This document shows, piece by piece, positions 10,643 to 19,877 of a stretch of 64,000 nucleotides of DNA (within the stretch, counting starts at the first letter, position 1; every line of letters starts with the position of its first letter). Made by a program: the position numbers and the translations under genes. The notes under the pieces are model-generated. The model saw nothing but the letters and a program-made list of their open reading frames with translations. It had not been told where the DNA came from and did no database searches. Location of the stretch: positions 1 through 64,000 of the forward strand of contig JAUUZQ010000005.1 of the NCBI GenBank assembly GCA_030589895.1, in the 5' to 3' direction. The stretch is from Bacteroidales bacterium. GTDB taxonomy: Bacteria; Bacteroidota; Bacteroidia; Bacteroidales; GCA-2748055.

Positions 10643-10708
10643 AGTTCTGATTGCATTGTTAATAGTGCATTGCGCATAGATCATGGTTCGAAATTTGAGA
10701 TTCGATTT

Positions 10709-11992
10709 TCATAGTTCGGAGTTCAATCTAATTTTAACTGCCTTACTGTGGGCCTGCAGCTTTTCTGCTTCAGCCATACTCATAACAGTATTCCCAATGT
10801 TTGAAAGTCCTTCCTTCGTTATCTCCTGAAATGTAACTTTCTTAACAAAGCTGTCCATATTTAGTCCACTATAAGAATGCGCCCAGCCGTTGGTTGGCAA
10901 GGTATGATTTGTTCCTGAAGCATAATCTCCTACACTTTCCGGAGAATAATTACCCAGAAATACAGACCCTGCATTTATAATATCCTCTGCAATTTCAGTA
11001 TAATTTTCACAAGCAATGATCAAATGCTCAGGAGCATACTCATTCATCATCCTTAGTGCATCTTCCAGCTTGTCAATTAGTATCAATTTACTATTTTCCA
11101 GGGCCTTTTCAGCAATTTCCTTTCGTGGAAGGGATTCCAGTTGCTTATCGAGTTCAATTTGCACCTCTTCCAATAAATCTATCGAATCGCTAATCAGAAT
11201 GACCTGGCTATCTTCACCATGCTCGGCCTGAGACAACAGATCTGAAGCTACGAATGAGGGAATAGCAGTTTTATCGGCCAGAATCGCTAATTCTGAAGGT
11301 CCTGCCGGAATATCAATGGCTACTGTATCAAGTCCCACCAATTGCTTAGCAGCTGTTACCCATTGATTTCCAGGTCCGAATATTTTATTTACTGCAGGAA
11401 TTGTTTCTGTGCCGTATGCCATAGCTGCGATAGCCTGTACTCCACCAATTTTATGCACTTTTTTTATGCCCAATATCTCAGCTATATACAGGATTGCCGG
11501 ACTAATCAAACCTTCTGCATCAGGAGGTGTGCATAGGACAATCTCTCTGCATCCGGCCAATTTAGCGGGAACACCCAGCATTAAAGCAGTTGAAAGCAAA
11601 GGCGCTGTACCTCCTGGTATATAAAGTCCGACCTTTTCAATAGCAAGGGCTTTTTGCCAGCATGTAACACCGGAAGCAGTTTCAGTTTTTATGGTTTTTG
11701 TTATCTGACTCTCATGAAATTTTTCAATGTTCTTTTTAGCATCCAGTATTGCTTTGCGCAATGCCTCATCAACTTCATTTTCTGCATTGGCTAATTCTTC
11801 AGTACTGACTTCAAACTTTTCTAAATCAATTTTATCGAATTGACGGGTGTATTTTCTTACTGCCACATCTCCATTTTCCTTGACATCCTTAAGTATTTCT
11901 CTTACTGATTCATATAGATTTTCACTCTCATATACAGGACGTTGCAGTATTTGAGACCATGAATTTTCCGGTGGATTCAGATATGTATTCAT
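10709..11992 (-). CDS. hisD: Histidinol dehydrogenase
   Basis: 'GLYIPGGTAPLLSTALMLGVPAKLAG', 'GPGNQWVTAAKQLV', 'DIPAGPSELAILAD', 'LLSQAEHGEDSQVIL'. Start taken as MNTYLNPPENSW. Confidence 0.96.
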   Translation of the reverse strand: MNTYLNPPENSWSQILQRPVYESENLYESVREILKDVKENGDVAVRKYTRQFDKIDLEKFEVSTEELANAENEVDEALRKAILDAKKNIEKFHESQITKTIKTETASGVTCWQKALAIEKVGLYIPGGTAPLLSTALMLGVPAKLAGCREIVLCTPPDAEGLISPAILYIAEILGIKKVHKIGGVQAIAAMAYGTETIPAVNKIFGPGNQWVTAAKQLVGLDTVAIDIPAGPSELAILADKTAIPSFVASDLLSQAEHGEDSQVILISDSIDLLEEVQIELDKQLESLPRKEIAEKALENSKLILIDKLEDALRMMNEYAPEHLIIACENYTEIAEDIINAGSVFLGNYSPESVGDYASGTNHTLPTNGWAHSYSGLNMDSFVKKVTFQEITKEGLSNIGNTVMSMAEAEKLQAHSKAVKIRLNSEL

Positions 11993-12042
11993 TGCATTTA
12001 GAGTATATTTCAAATAATCATCACCTCAGTCTAAAGTATGTT

Positions 12043-12900
12043 TCAAATAATCATTTTCTCAATGGGAATAACCAATATACCCTGGGCTCCAAATTCTTTC
12101 AGTTTGCCAATAACCTGCCAAAACTGACTTTCGGAGAGGACCGAATGCACAGAACTCCAACCAGAATCAGCCAATGGCATCACTGTAGGGCTTTTCATTC
12201 CCGGGATTACAGAAATAATGTCGTCCAGTTTGTCATTGGGAGCATTCAGAAGAATATATTTATTATTAGTGGATGCCAGTACACTTCTGATCCGAAACAA
12301 GAGATCATTCAGGATTTCCCTTTTCTCCTGATCCATATCCCGATTTCCTATCACTACAGCTTCTGACTTCATGACAACATCAACTTCTGTCAAGCCATTA
12401 CTGATCAAAGTACTTCCAGAGCTTACTATGTCAAAAATACCATCTGCCAAACCAATTCCCGGCGCTATTTCCACGGATCCTGAGATCTCATGTATCTCGG
12501 CATTTACACCTTTTTCATTCAGAAATTTCTCCAGGATAACAGGATATGAGGTTGCGATCTTCTTACCTTCAAAAAATTCAACTCCCTCATAGTTCAGCTG
12601 CTTTGGTATCGCCAGAGAAAGCCTGCATCTTGAAAAGCCCAGTCTTTCGACAATATCTGCCTCTTTTCCCTTTTCAGCAAAAACATTTTCACCTACAATA
12701 CCAATATCTGCCACACCATCTTCTACATATTGAGGAATATCATCATCTCTGAGATATAATACTTCAATGGGAAAAGATCCCGATTGTGCCAACAACTTCC
12801 TCTCCCCGTTGGTTAGGGAGACTCCTGCTTCCTTCAGAAGATTAATAGATTTCTCACTTAATCTTCCCGACTTCTGTATCGCTATTCGTAATTTCTTCAT
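12043..12900 (-). CDS. hisG: ATP phosphoribosyltransferase (long form)
   Basis: 'KLRIAIQKSGRLSEKSINLLKEAG', 'DIGIVGENVFAEKG', 'IATSYPVILEKFL'; C-terminal regulatory extension. Confidence 0.95.
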   Translation of the reverse strand: MKKLRIAIQKSGRLSEKSINLLKEAGVSLTNGERKLLAQSGSFPIEVLYLRDDDIPQYVEDGVADIGIVGENVFAEKGKEADIVERLGFSRCRLSLAIPKQLNYEGVEFFEGKKIATSYPVILEKFLNEKGVNAEIHEISGSVEIAPGIGLADGIFDIVSSGSTLISNGLTEVDVVMKSEAVVIGNRDMDQEKREILNDLLFRIRSVLASTNNKYILLNAPNDKLDDIISVIPGMKSPTVMPLADSGWSSVHSVLSESQFWQVIGKLKEFGAQGILVIPIEKMII

Positions 12901-12911
12901 TTTTATAAATT

Positions 12912-12941
12912 AAAAAAGGTTTGCAGAATCTGCAAACCTTT
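12912..12941 (-). terminator. Attenuator terminator of the his operon
   Basis: On the minus strand AAAGGTTTGCAG-ATT-CTGCAAACCTTT followed by TTT: 12-bp perfect stem, 3-nt loop, then U-tract, immediately upstream of hisG. Confidence 0.85.
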
Positions 12942-12969
12942 AATGTTACTATAATATGTTTACAATCTT

Positions 12970-13041
12970 CTATCCACGACAAGTCCAAACGCTATGATGA
13001 TGCGCCTGATGATGCCTGATATGGGTATAAAGATTTTTCAT
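12970..13041 (-). CDS. Histidine operon leader peptide (candidate)
   Basis: ATG AAA AAT CTT TAT ACC CAT ATC AGG CAT CAT CAG GCG CAT CAT CAT AGC GTT TGG ACT TGT CGT GGA TAG = MKNLYTHIRHHQAHHHSVWTCRG*, with 6 His codons among 10 (residues 7-16), upstream of the terminator and hisG. Below the ORF-track length cutoff. Confidence 0.85.
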   Translation of the reverse strand: MKNLYTHIRHHQAHHHSVWTCRG

Positions 13042-13248
13042 AATTTCTAACTACGGTGCAATATTAACTATTAATTTTTAAAGTACAAGTCAATTTCAAT
13101 GATAAATTAAAATAAATATTTGCGTTTTACTTATACTTTTAAGATAAGGGAACTGAGATGTGAGATGCAAAGGGCAGGGTTCCGGATATGTATAGCAAGG
13201 TACAGGATGTGAGGTGCAGGTACGAAGTATGCTCCGGGAGCGACATAT

Positions 13249-14556
13249 CTATATATCTTTTAAGAGCACATTTGAAGGTGATTCTGTCATGGCATGCAAC
13301 ATATGTTCATGGATCTTCAAGATCTTATCCAGGGTTTCAGATTCAGTAACAATCAAATGGTCTCCTCCCTGTTTCTCCAGCTTTGTATAAAGGGTATCAA
13401 CATCGAGTAAATTTATATCCATGGCAGGTTGATAAGAGCCGCTTTTAGAATCATCTGATGCAAGTTCTGCCAAAATATTACACTCAACCATATCATATAC
13501 CAGTTGATTCATCAGTCTGAGGGGCATACCCAAATCATGGCTCAAATCATCAGTTGTCTTGGCCTTTCCTCCATCTTCAAAATTCTTAACAATATACTGA
13601 GCGATCAACATAGTCAGGATCCTCTTATTGTCATGACTTAGATTAAGTGCCTCTTTTTCAAATTCATAGTTTTCAATATTTTGATAGGCAAAAGAGATTT
13701 CTGCACCCAAAAGCACAATAAGCCAGGTTATTTGCAACAACATCAATAACAAAGGAATGATGGCAATACTACCATAGAGTAAATTAAATCTCGTCACACC
13801 AATCTGAAATTCAATAAAGGCCCATTGCACCAACAAGGAGAGTGTCCCTGCAAAAACTCCGGCAATAAGCGCATATTTAAACTTCACTTTCGTATTTGGC
13901 ATGACAATATATATGAGCGTAAACATCAGCCAAATAGATAGATAAGGCACCAGTTTCATAAAAAACTGTATGCCCCATCTAAGCAATTCAATGTCTGCAG
14001 CAGTGGCTTGTAATTTTACGGTGAAGCTACCTGAAATCGCAATTGCAAAGGGCGCTATGATCATCATGGCCAGGTAATCTGTAAATTTCCTCATTGGTGT
14101 CCTTGCTTTCTTGACCTGCCAGATATCGTTAAAAGAAAACTCAATATTATTCAATACCTGTATGATCGACCAGAATACGATTACAAATCCAATACCAGCC
14201 ATCAATCCCCCTTTGGTGTTGTCTAAAATTTGCGAAACCAAATCATTGATCACCTTAATAATCTGGTCCTGCCCCTCAAAACTATGCTCAATAAATTCTC
14301 TCATTTTATCCTCAAAACCAAAGCCCTGGGCAATACCAAAGCCCATAGCGAAGACTGGGATAATAGAAAGCATTGTAAAATATGTCAGAGAACTCGCTCT
14401 CATGGCAACCCTGTCTTCAAAGAATCCTTTAAAAGCATAAACGAATATTCTGATCTGGCGAATCAGAAAGCCTTTCCGGCTAGACCTGTCATCAAGACTC
14501 AGGGACCAGAGTTCAGTTTGGAAGAAATGTCTCAGTTTTTTCAGCATTGCATTCAA
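13249..14556 (-). CDS. YihY/virulence factor BrkB family inner-membrane protein
   Basis: 'RASSLTYFTMLSIIPVFAMGFGIAQGFG', 'GLMAGIGFVIVFWSIIQVLNNIEFSFNDIWQVKKART', multiple TM segments. Confidence 0.9.
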   Translation of the reverse strand: MNAMLKKLRHFFQTELWSLSLDDRSSRKGFLIRQIRIFVYAFKGFFEDRVAMRASSLTYFTMLSIIPVFAMGFGIAQGFGFEDKMREFIEHSFEGQDQIIKVINDLVSQILDNTKGGLMAGIGFVIVFWSIIQVLNNIEFSFNDIWQVKKARTPMRKFTDYLAMMIIAPFAIAISGSFTVKLQATAADIELLRWGIQFFMKLVPYLSIWLMFTLIYIVMPNTKVKFKYALIAGVFAGTLSLLVQWAFIEFQIGVTRFNLLYGSIAIIPLLLMLLQITWLIVLLGAEISFAYQNIENYEFEKEALNLSHDNKRILTMLIAQYIVKNFEDGGKAKTTDDLSHDLGMPLRLMNQLVYDMVECNILAELASDDSKSGSYQPAMDINLLDVDTLYTKLEKQGGDHLIVTESETLDKILKIHEHMLHAMTESPSNVLLKDI

Positions 14557-14679
14557 ATTGTATCACAAATATAGCAATATTGAAGGAAAGCTTCAGAATA
14601 TTTTAAGTAGAAATGAAGGTCACTACACTCTATGATGTTCACTTTAGGGTTAAGAAGTAACTTGAACTAATATTTATTA

Positions 14680-16005
14680 CTACACTTCCAGGTTGGAGAT
14701 ATCAAGAATAAATCCTTCCATTCCAACAACCTTATTCCCTTCATAAACGGGATTTGCAGAGAGTATGTGTCGACCGGTAGAACCATCCCTGCATAACCTG
14801 GTGGCATGAGAACTTAATAAAGGTTCTCCTTTCATTACTCTATTGAAGGTATTTTCCAGCTTCAGCAATTCATCCGGATTCCTGGAAATTGAATAATGAC
14901 GGCCGATAACTTCATCTTTGTTATCATATTTATAGAGTCTAAGCCATGCTTCATTCACATCGAGCATCATGCCTTTGTCATCAATTCTATAGTAGCCGGC
15001 ACTGCTGTCTCTGATTGCATGGTCAACATGCTCAGAAAATGGAGCTGACTCATCTATATCAATTATAAACCCCTCGATACCAGTGATTTCATCATCCTCT
15101 TTCACAGGGTTCATTGATAAAAGGTGATGAGCTTTTGATCCATCCATGCATTTTCTGGTTACCGGAACCCCTGAAAAATACGCACCCTTCAGTGCTTTCT
15201 GAATCATATCCTCCAGTATCTTTTGATCATCCGAATCACGTGTCAATGCGTAGTGTTTACCAAGGATAGCATCACGATCCTTACATTTATAAAGCTTTAA
15301 CCAAGTATTATTTACATCTACTATTTTCCCATCCGTACTAATCCTGTAATATCCGGCAGCACTATCATTTACAGCATCTTCCAGGTGTTTCATGCGCTCC
15401 TCATGAGAATCTACATCGATAACTTCCCATCCGGTAATCATCGCTTTTATACTTGTCAGCGGTTTATCACCGGTTGTGGTGAGATATACATGAGCAACCA
15501 CAAAGGCGAGAAGTGAAAATGCACCAAAAGTATGCAGATAGGCAAGATTTGTCAGTCCATTTAATTGAATAGGATTATTAGGATACAAATAATACATATA
15601 GATGAATCCGGTTATGACCATCAATGGAATAATAAGCAGTTTTAATCCCAGGTAGACAAACCTCTGTAAAGGGTTGAATTTGTTATAGATAGTCTTGTGC
15701 GTAGGATGTGGTGCACCTTTGAATATCCCGGATATATAGTATGTAAATTGTGCCTTAAGAAACTTTGTAGTTGGAATATACTGTTTCCATTCCCCTGTAA
15801 CAAAATGCCAGAAAATAGTAAATACAATAAGCACCAGGAGGGCCCAGGCGGCGGTGTTATGCCAGACAATCACATTTTCAAAACCAAATATTGTATAGCT
15901 GCCATGGATTTCCAATCCGGTTAATGCAAGAAAGAATATGAGGAGCGCCTGGCTCCAATGCCAAAATCGTTCAAATCCCCGGTATATATATGTTCTCTTT
16001 TTCAT
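14680..16005 (-). CDS. Cytochrome b561/HupC-like membrane cytochrome b fused to two C-terminal PAS domains
   Basis: TM region with 'RFWHWSQALLIFFLALTGLEIHGSY', 'FWHFVTGEW', 'AFVVAHVYLTTTGDKP', then two homologous PAS repeats ('SAAGYYRISTDGKIVDVNNTWLKLYKCKDRDAILGKHY' and 'SSAGYYRIDDKGMMLDVNEAWLRLYKYDNKDEVIGRHY'). Confidence 0.85.
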   Translation of the reverse strand: MKKRTYIYRGFERFWHWSQALLIFFLALTGLEIHGSYTIFGFENVIVWHNTAAWALLVLIVFTIFWHFVTGEWKQYIPTTKFLKAQFTYYISGIFKGAPHPTHKTIYNKFNPLQRFVYLGLKLLIIPLMVITGFIYMYYLYPNNPIQLNGLTNLAYLHTFGAFSLLAFVVAHVYLTTTGDKPLTSIKAMITGWEVIDVDSHEERMKHLEDAVNDSAAGYYRISTDGKIVDVNNTWLKLYKCKDRDAILGKHYALTRDSDDQKILEDMIQKALKGAYFSGVPVTRKCMDGSKAHHLLSMNPVKEDDEITGIEGFIIDIDESAPFSEHVDHAIRDSSAGYYRIDDKGMMLDVNEAWLRLYKYDNKDEVIGRHYSISRNPDELLKLENTFNRVMKGEPLLSSHATRLCRDGSTGRHILSANPVYEGNKVVGMEGFILDISNLEV

Positions 16006-16029
16006 AGTAATGCTAATTATGAGCGCTTA

Positions 16030-17634
16030 TTATTTTTTTATTATTCTTATTGCTGCGTGAATTCCTACTCCGGCTATTGCGAATATTATGAGTAAGAATC
16101 CAACTTTATCAAGCAATGGACTTCTATCTCTTCCAGCAAGGTAGAATCCGGACACATTGTATAGTCTGCCATCCCGTGAATGACAATCATTACACTTAAG
16201 GGACTGATCTGCAGGTGCCACCATATGGTTAATGGGCCAATACATTTCAGTAGAAATGAATGAATACTCTCCACTATATGGCAAGTTTACTCTTTCCATG
16301 CCAATTTCAGCAGCAATATCCCAATTGAAGCCTTTCCAAAAAGCAGTACTGTCTTTTCCAAAAAGTAGTGCCTGGATCATTGTGTTGTTAACGGGATCAT
16401 AAATTTGTTTTCCCCTGTGAACTTTTACCGGAACCAGAATAGATTCTTTCTCGTGATAGTCACCGTGTAATGTATTAATCTGAACCGGTCCTGTTGTGTC
16501 AAGCTGCTCACCAAGAACATAATGACTTGCTTTTCCATTAAACCAAACATATTCCGGCTCTACGTTGTTAGCCCACTGAAAAGTTCCTTTCTGCGTATGG
16601 TAAGAGATATTACCCATGCTATCATATTCTACAATATGAGAACCATCTTCATTCGTTCTTCCGGCTGTTGACCAGTCCCAATACATTTTAGTCGAACTCT
16701 CCCGTGCAAAACCAGGAATATGACATGTCTGGCAAGCTATCCTGCTAACATGTTTGTTCAGGTTCCTGCTCTTATGAGGCTGATCGGTATGACACTGATT
16801 ACAGGTAACTCTATTATCGTCCACAGAAGCAATTGAATAGAGGTTTCCTGAGATATTGTGATTAGTTGTCTTGTGGCAATCAATACAATTCAAATTTGCT
16901 CCGTCTTCTGCCATATGTACATCCACATCTCTTGTTATGGCAACTAATTCACTGGCAATATCTCCATGCTTTACGTTGTTTCCGCCCCCACCTACGAAAT
17001 GACATGCACCACAATTTTCCTTTCCGGGAATACCAACATTTTGAGCAATGAGATTGTAGTCAGGCGGATAAAATGTTTTTTCCTTGAATTTCTTTTCAAC
17101 CGTAGCCGGATAACCCGCTGCAGTAGGATACTTCTCGTACGTACCGGTCTTGTCGTGACAAACGATGCAATCAATGTTGCTACTGTTAGTGAAGTCAAAC
17201 GAATCATCTTCCCAACCATAACCTATATGACAACTTGTGCATCTTGTTTCATTTGTCGCTATTCCAATACAAAAGTTATTTATGATGTTCTTTTTACCAA
17301 GTTGTATGGTAGTTCCATCTTCCATTTTATAATCCCGGGACCAGGTCCAGTGAGAAGATTTCATCACATCCTGTGCGGTCATATTGTGACAAGTAAGACA
17401 TGCATCTGTAACTTCATGTGGCGTATTGAACTCCTGTTGGAGGGATAAGAACTTGCTATGATCAACTTTCGCTGTACTGTCAACACTGTAATTTACAGCG
17501 GGAACATCCATTTCCAGTTTCATTTCATTCACTTCTCCAATTATGATCACGGCTATAATCCATGGTATCGTAATAGATAAGAAGAGTATAAGAAGTTTAA
17601 TTAAGTTTCTGTTTGGTTTCTGTTTTATATGCAT
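16030..17634 (-). CDS. Tetrathionate reductase family octaheme c-type cytochrome
   Basis: Eight CXXCH motifs (CLTCH, CTSCH, CIVCH, CGACH, CIDCH, CNQCH, CQTCH, CNDCH), N-terminal TM anchor and C-terminal TM. Start taken as MHIKQKPNRNL. Confidence 0.88.
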   Translation of the reverse strand: MHIKQKPNRNLIKLLILFLSITIPWIIAVIIIGEVNEMKLEMDVPAVNYSVDSTAKVDHSKFLSLQQEFNTPHEVTDACLTCHNMTAQDVMKSSHWTWSRDYKMEDGTTIQLGKKNIINNFCIGIATNETRCTSCHIGYGWEDDSFDFTNSSNIDCIVCHDKTGTYEKYPTAAGYPATVEKKFKEKTFYPPDYNLIAQNVGIPGKENCGACHFVGGGGNNVKHGDIASELVAITRDVDVHMAEDGANLNCIDCHKTTNHNISGNLYSIASVDDNRVTCNQCHTDQPHKSRNLNKHVSRIACQTCHIPGFARESSTKMYWDWSTAGRTNEDGSHIVEYDSMGNISYHTQKGTFQWANNVEPEYVWFNGKASHYVLGEQLDTTGPVQINTLHGDYHEKESILVPVKVHRGKQIYDPVNNTMIQALLFGKDSTAFWKGFNWDIAAEIGMERVNLPYSGEYSFISTEMYWPINHMVAPADQSLKCNDCHSRDGRLYNVSGFYLAGRDRSPLLDKVGFLLIIFAIAGVGIHAAIRIIKK

Positions 17635-17701
17635 ATCATCGATTTTTTGGCCTCGAAGCACTTAATAATTGATAAATCAAAAAAATGAAGCAGCAAATAT
17701 A

Positions 17702-17717
17702 ATGAGAATATTCTCAT
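17702..17717. promoter_or_regulatory. 16-bp perfect palindrome upstream of the octaheme cytochrome, candidate operator
   Basis: ATGAGAATATTCTCAT, about 70 bp upstream of the inferred ATG. Confidence 0.45.
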
Positions 17718-17750
17718 AATAGCTAAAATTATGAAAAAGTTTTTGTTGGG

Positions 17751-18325
17751 ATGCAGAGAGCAGTAGCTAAGTTGCAAACTTGGCCTGAGCTATTTTTTAA
17801 TTTTATGATTTTACCCCCCACTGAAAATCCGGTTCCGTTTTTTTTCGGACTTAATTTCTTCGGAAACCATACCATTGATTCTTTAGAGGAAATCACCATA
17901 CATTCTGCCTGGAAAAGAACAACGATCGATATAAATCATAGAAAACCGTGTGGATAAAAACAGTCGTGAAGTAAGAGAGAGCAGATGGCCATTATCAACC
18001 TTAATTAACAGGGGCTATAGCTTGGTAACAGTGTATTATGGAGAATTTGACCCCGATTACGATGATGGGTTCAAAAATGATTTACACCCCCTATTCGCAG
18101 AGGACAAAAACGAAAGCAATTCACACAGTCCTGCTTCAATTTCTATCTGGACAAAGTGGTATATGATTTTTTGGTTTCGAACAAGATTTTCCAGAGTCTC
18201 AACCCCCACCCGATCAATCTTACCTGGGAATTACCGGCTATCATTTACGAAGCGGTCCGCATGATATTACAAAGGCCGACTGGGAGATGTATATGGATTG
18301 GTGTGATAAGTGGGTGGTAAAATAG
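17751..18325 (+). pseudogene. Decayed CE15-like glucuronoyl/acetylxylan esterase
   Basis: Fragments 'NPVPFFFGLNFFGNHTI', 'SRWPLSTLINRGYSLVTVYYGEFDPDYDDGFKNDLHPLF' and, in another frame, 'GITGYHLRSGPHDITKADWEMYMDWCDKWVVK*' fit the start, middle and end of CE15-like esterases; stops/frameshifts between them, and the central catalytic part is missing. Confidence 0.75.
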
Positions 18326-18432
18326 TCTGACACAAAGTTTTTTGGAGGGTCCAGGCATGCCTTAACCTTACACAAACAATTCTTTTATATCAAACTTATT
18401 TTATATAATCAGCATCAATCTCATTTTTGAGA

Positions 18433-19752
18433 TTATTTCATTTCCAGGATAATAATATAATCAATATCCTCTTCATTTTCAGGAATTAGCAGATATATAC
18501 CATCCCTTGTTTTTTTGAATTTCAGTTTCTTACCTGAAGAAAACTCTGTTGCTTTCTTTACCATTTTGGAATCGACCGGTACTAAAATATCCGTCTCCTC
18601 CTGATTCAGTATATGAAGGTAAATCTTATTCTCCTTTTGGGTGCTTACGCCCCATGATTGCTCCTCTACGGGCCCTCCCCTGGTTCCATAAATTGACTCA
18701 CCATAGGTCCTCATCCATTCCCCCATCTCCTTCATTGTCTGTACATTTGCCGGCTGGATTTTCCCATTGGGCATAGGACCTGTATTCATTAGGAAATTTG
18801 TATTCATACCTGCTGCCTTAATGAGTGTATGGAGGAGTCTTTTTGTAGATTTAAATTCCCGGTCCTTGATATTGTATCCCCATGATCCATTCATTGTCTC
18901 ACACATTTCCAGGGGTAGTGCGCCAATACCAGCCTCATTAAATCCCATGGTATTTGCTCCGGGCAGATCTCTTTCAAACATTTGAAAATCCTCCCCCTCA
19001 AAAGGCATTTTATGATGGTTACTTCCTACCAGTGCCTGATCTTGTAATTCATGAATAAGGGCATATGTTTCTTCAAGTCTCCATGGCGCATCCGGCCTAT
19101 CCCACATTCCGTCGAACCATATACCTCCAATATCTCCGTATTTAGTCAATAGCTCCGATAGTTGAGTATTCATATAATCTATATATGCATCCCAATCGCC
19201 ACTTTCCACACGACCAGTTGCATTACCAGTCCTTCCCCTTGGATAATAATCCGTATGGTGCCAGTCAAGCTGAGAATAATAGAAGAATAGCTTAATACCT
19301 TGCTTGTCACATTCCTCCTTCAGTGCCCCCAATATATCCTTGCCATAAGGTGTTGCATCTACAACGTTATAATCTGATATATCCGAATCATACATGGCAA
19401 AACCATCATGGTGCTTCGAGGTTATGGTTATATACTTCATCCCTGCGTCTTTTACCATGGAAACCCACTCAGCAGGATCAAATTGCGTGGGATTGAAAAA
19501 AGAGGGCAGCATTTCATACTGACTTACAGGGATCTCTTTGCGATGCATTATCCATTCAGCGATACCTAAATCTCCCCCACCGGCCATTACAGAATATACC
19601 CCCCAGTGAACGAAAAGACCAAATTTTGCATCCTGAAACCACTCCCTTGCTTCAAGGTTATTGTCTGTTGGAACATAGGTATCTTGTCCGTATACAGAAG
19701 TTTGCACTAGAAAATAGATTGAGAATGATAAAAGGATGATTGTACGTTTCAT
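18433..19752 (-). CDS. Alpha-L-fucosidase (GH29)
   Basis: 'WFQDAKFGLFVHWGVYSV', 'YITITSKHHDGFAMYDSDISDYNVVD', 'GGIWFDGMWD', with signal peptide. Confidence 0.92.
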   Translation of the reverse strand: MKRTIILLSFSIYFLVQTSVYGQDTYVPTDNNLEAREWFQDAKFGLFVHWGVYSVMAGGGDLGIAEWIMHRKEIPVSQYEMLPSFFNPTQFDPAEWVSMVKDAGMKYITITSKHHDGFAMYDSDISDYNVVDATPYGKDILGALKEECDKQGIKLFFYYSQLDWHHTDYYPRGRTGNATGRVESGDWDAYIDYMNTQLSELLTKYGDIGGIWFDGMWDRPDAPWRLEETYALIHELQDQALVGSNHHKMPFEGEDFQMFERDLPGANTMGFNEAGIGALPLEMCETMNGSWGYNIKDREFKSTKRLLHTLIKAAGMNTNFLMNTGPMPNGKIQPANVQTMKEMGEWMRTYGESIYGTRGGPVEEQSWGVSTQKENKIYLHILNQEETDILVPVDSKMVKKATEFSSGKKLKFKKTRDGIYLLIPENEEDIDYIIILEMK

Positions 19753-19877
19753 AATTGTTAGATTAGTTTGTTCGAAAATAGAGATTTTTTTTGAATATTT
19801 AGGATATACTACAGCCGCCTAGAATTCTCTCAATTATCTCGTACAATTAACTATCTTGTGGCCTCAAAAAAAATGGC

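Noticed and set aside
13135-13245. Purine-rich phrase region (gagatgtgagatgc...ggatgtgaggtgcagg) as a structured RNA
   Set aside because: Only loose repetition and no clear stem; noted as probably related to other intergenic phrase repeats but not strong enough to report.
16966-17448. Antisense ORFs over the octaheme cytochrome and other long antisense ORFs in the track
   Set aside because: They lie opposite strongly supported genes, have no recognisable motifs and arise from codon composition.
18433-19752. Polysaccharide utilisation locus around the GH29 and CE15 genes
   Set aside because: No SusC/SusD pair or hybrid two-component regulator nearby, and the CE15 gene is decayed.
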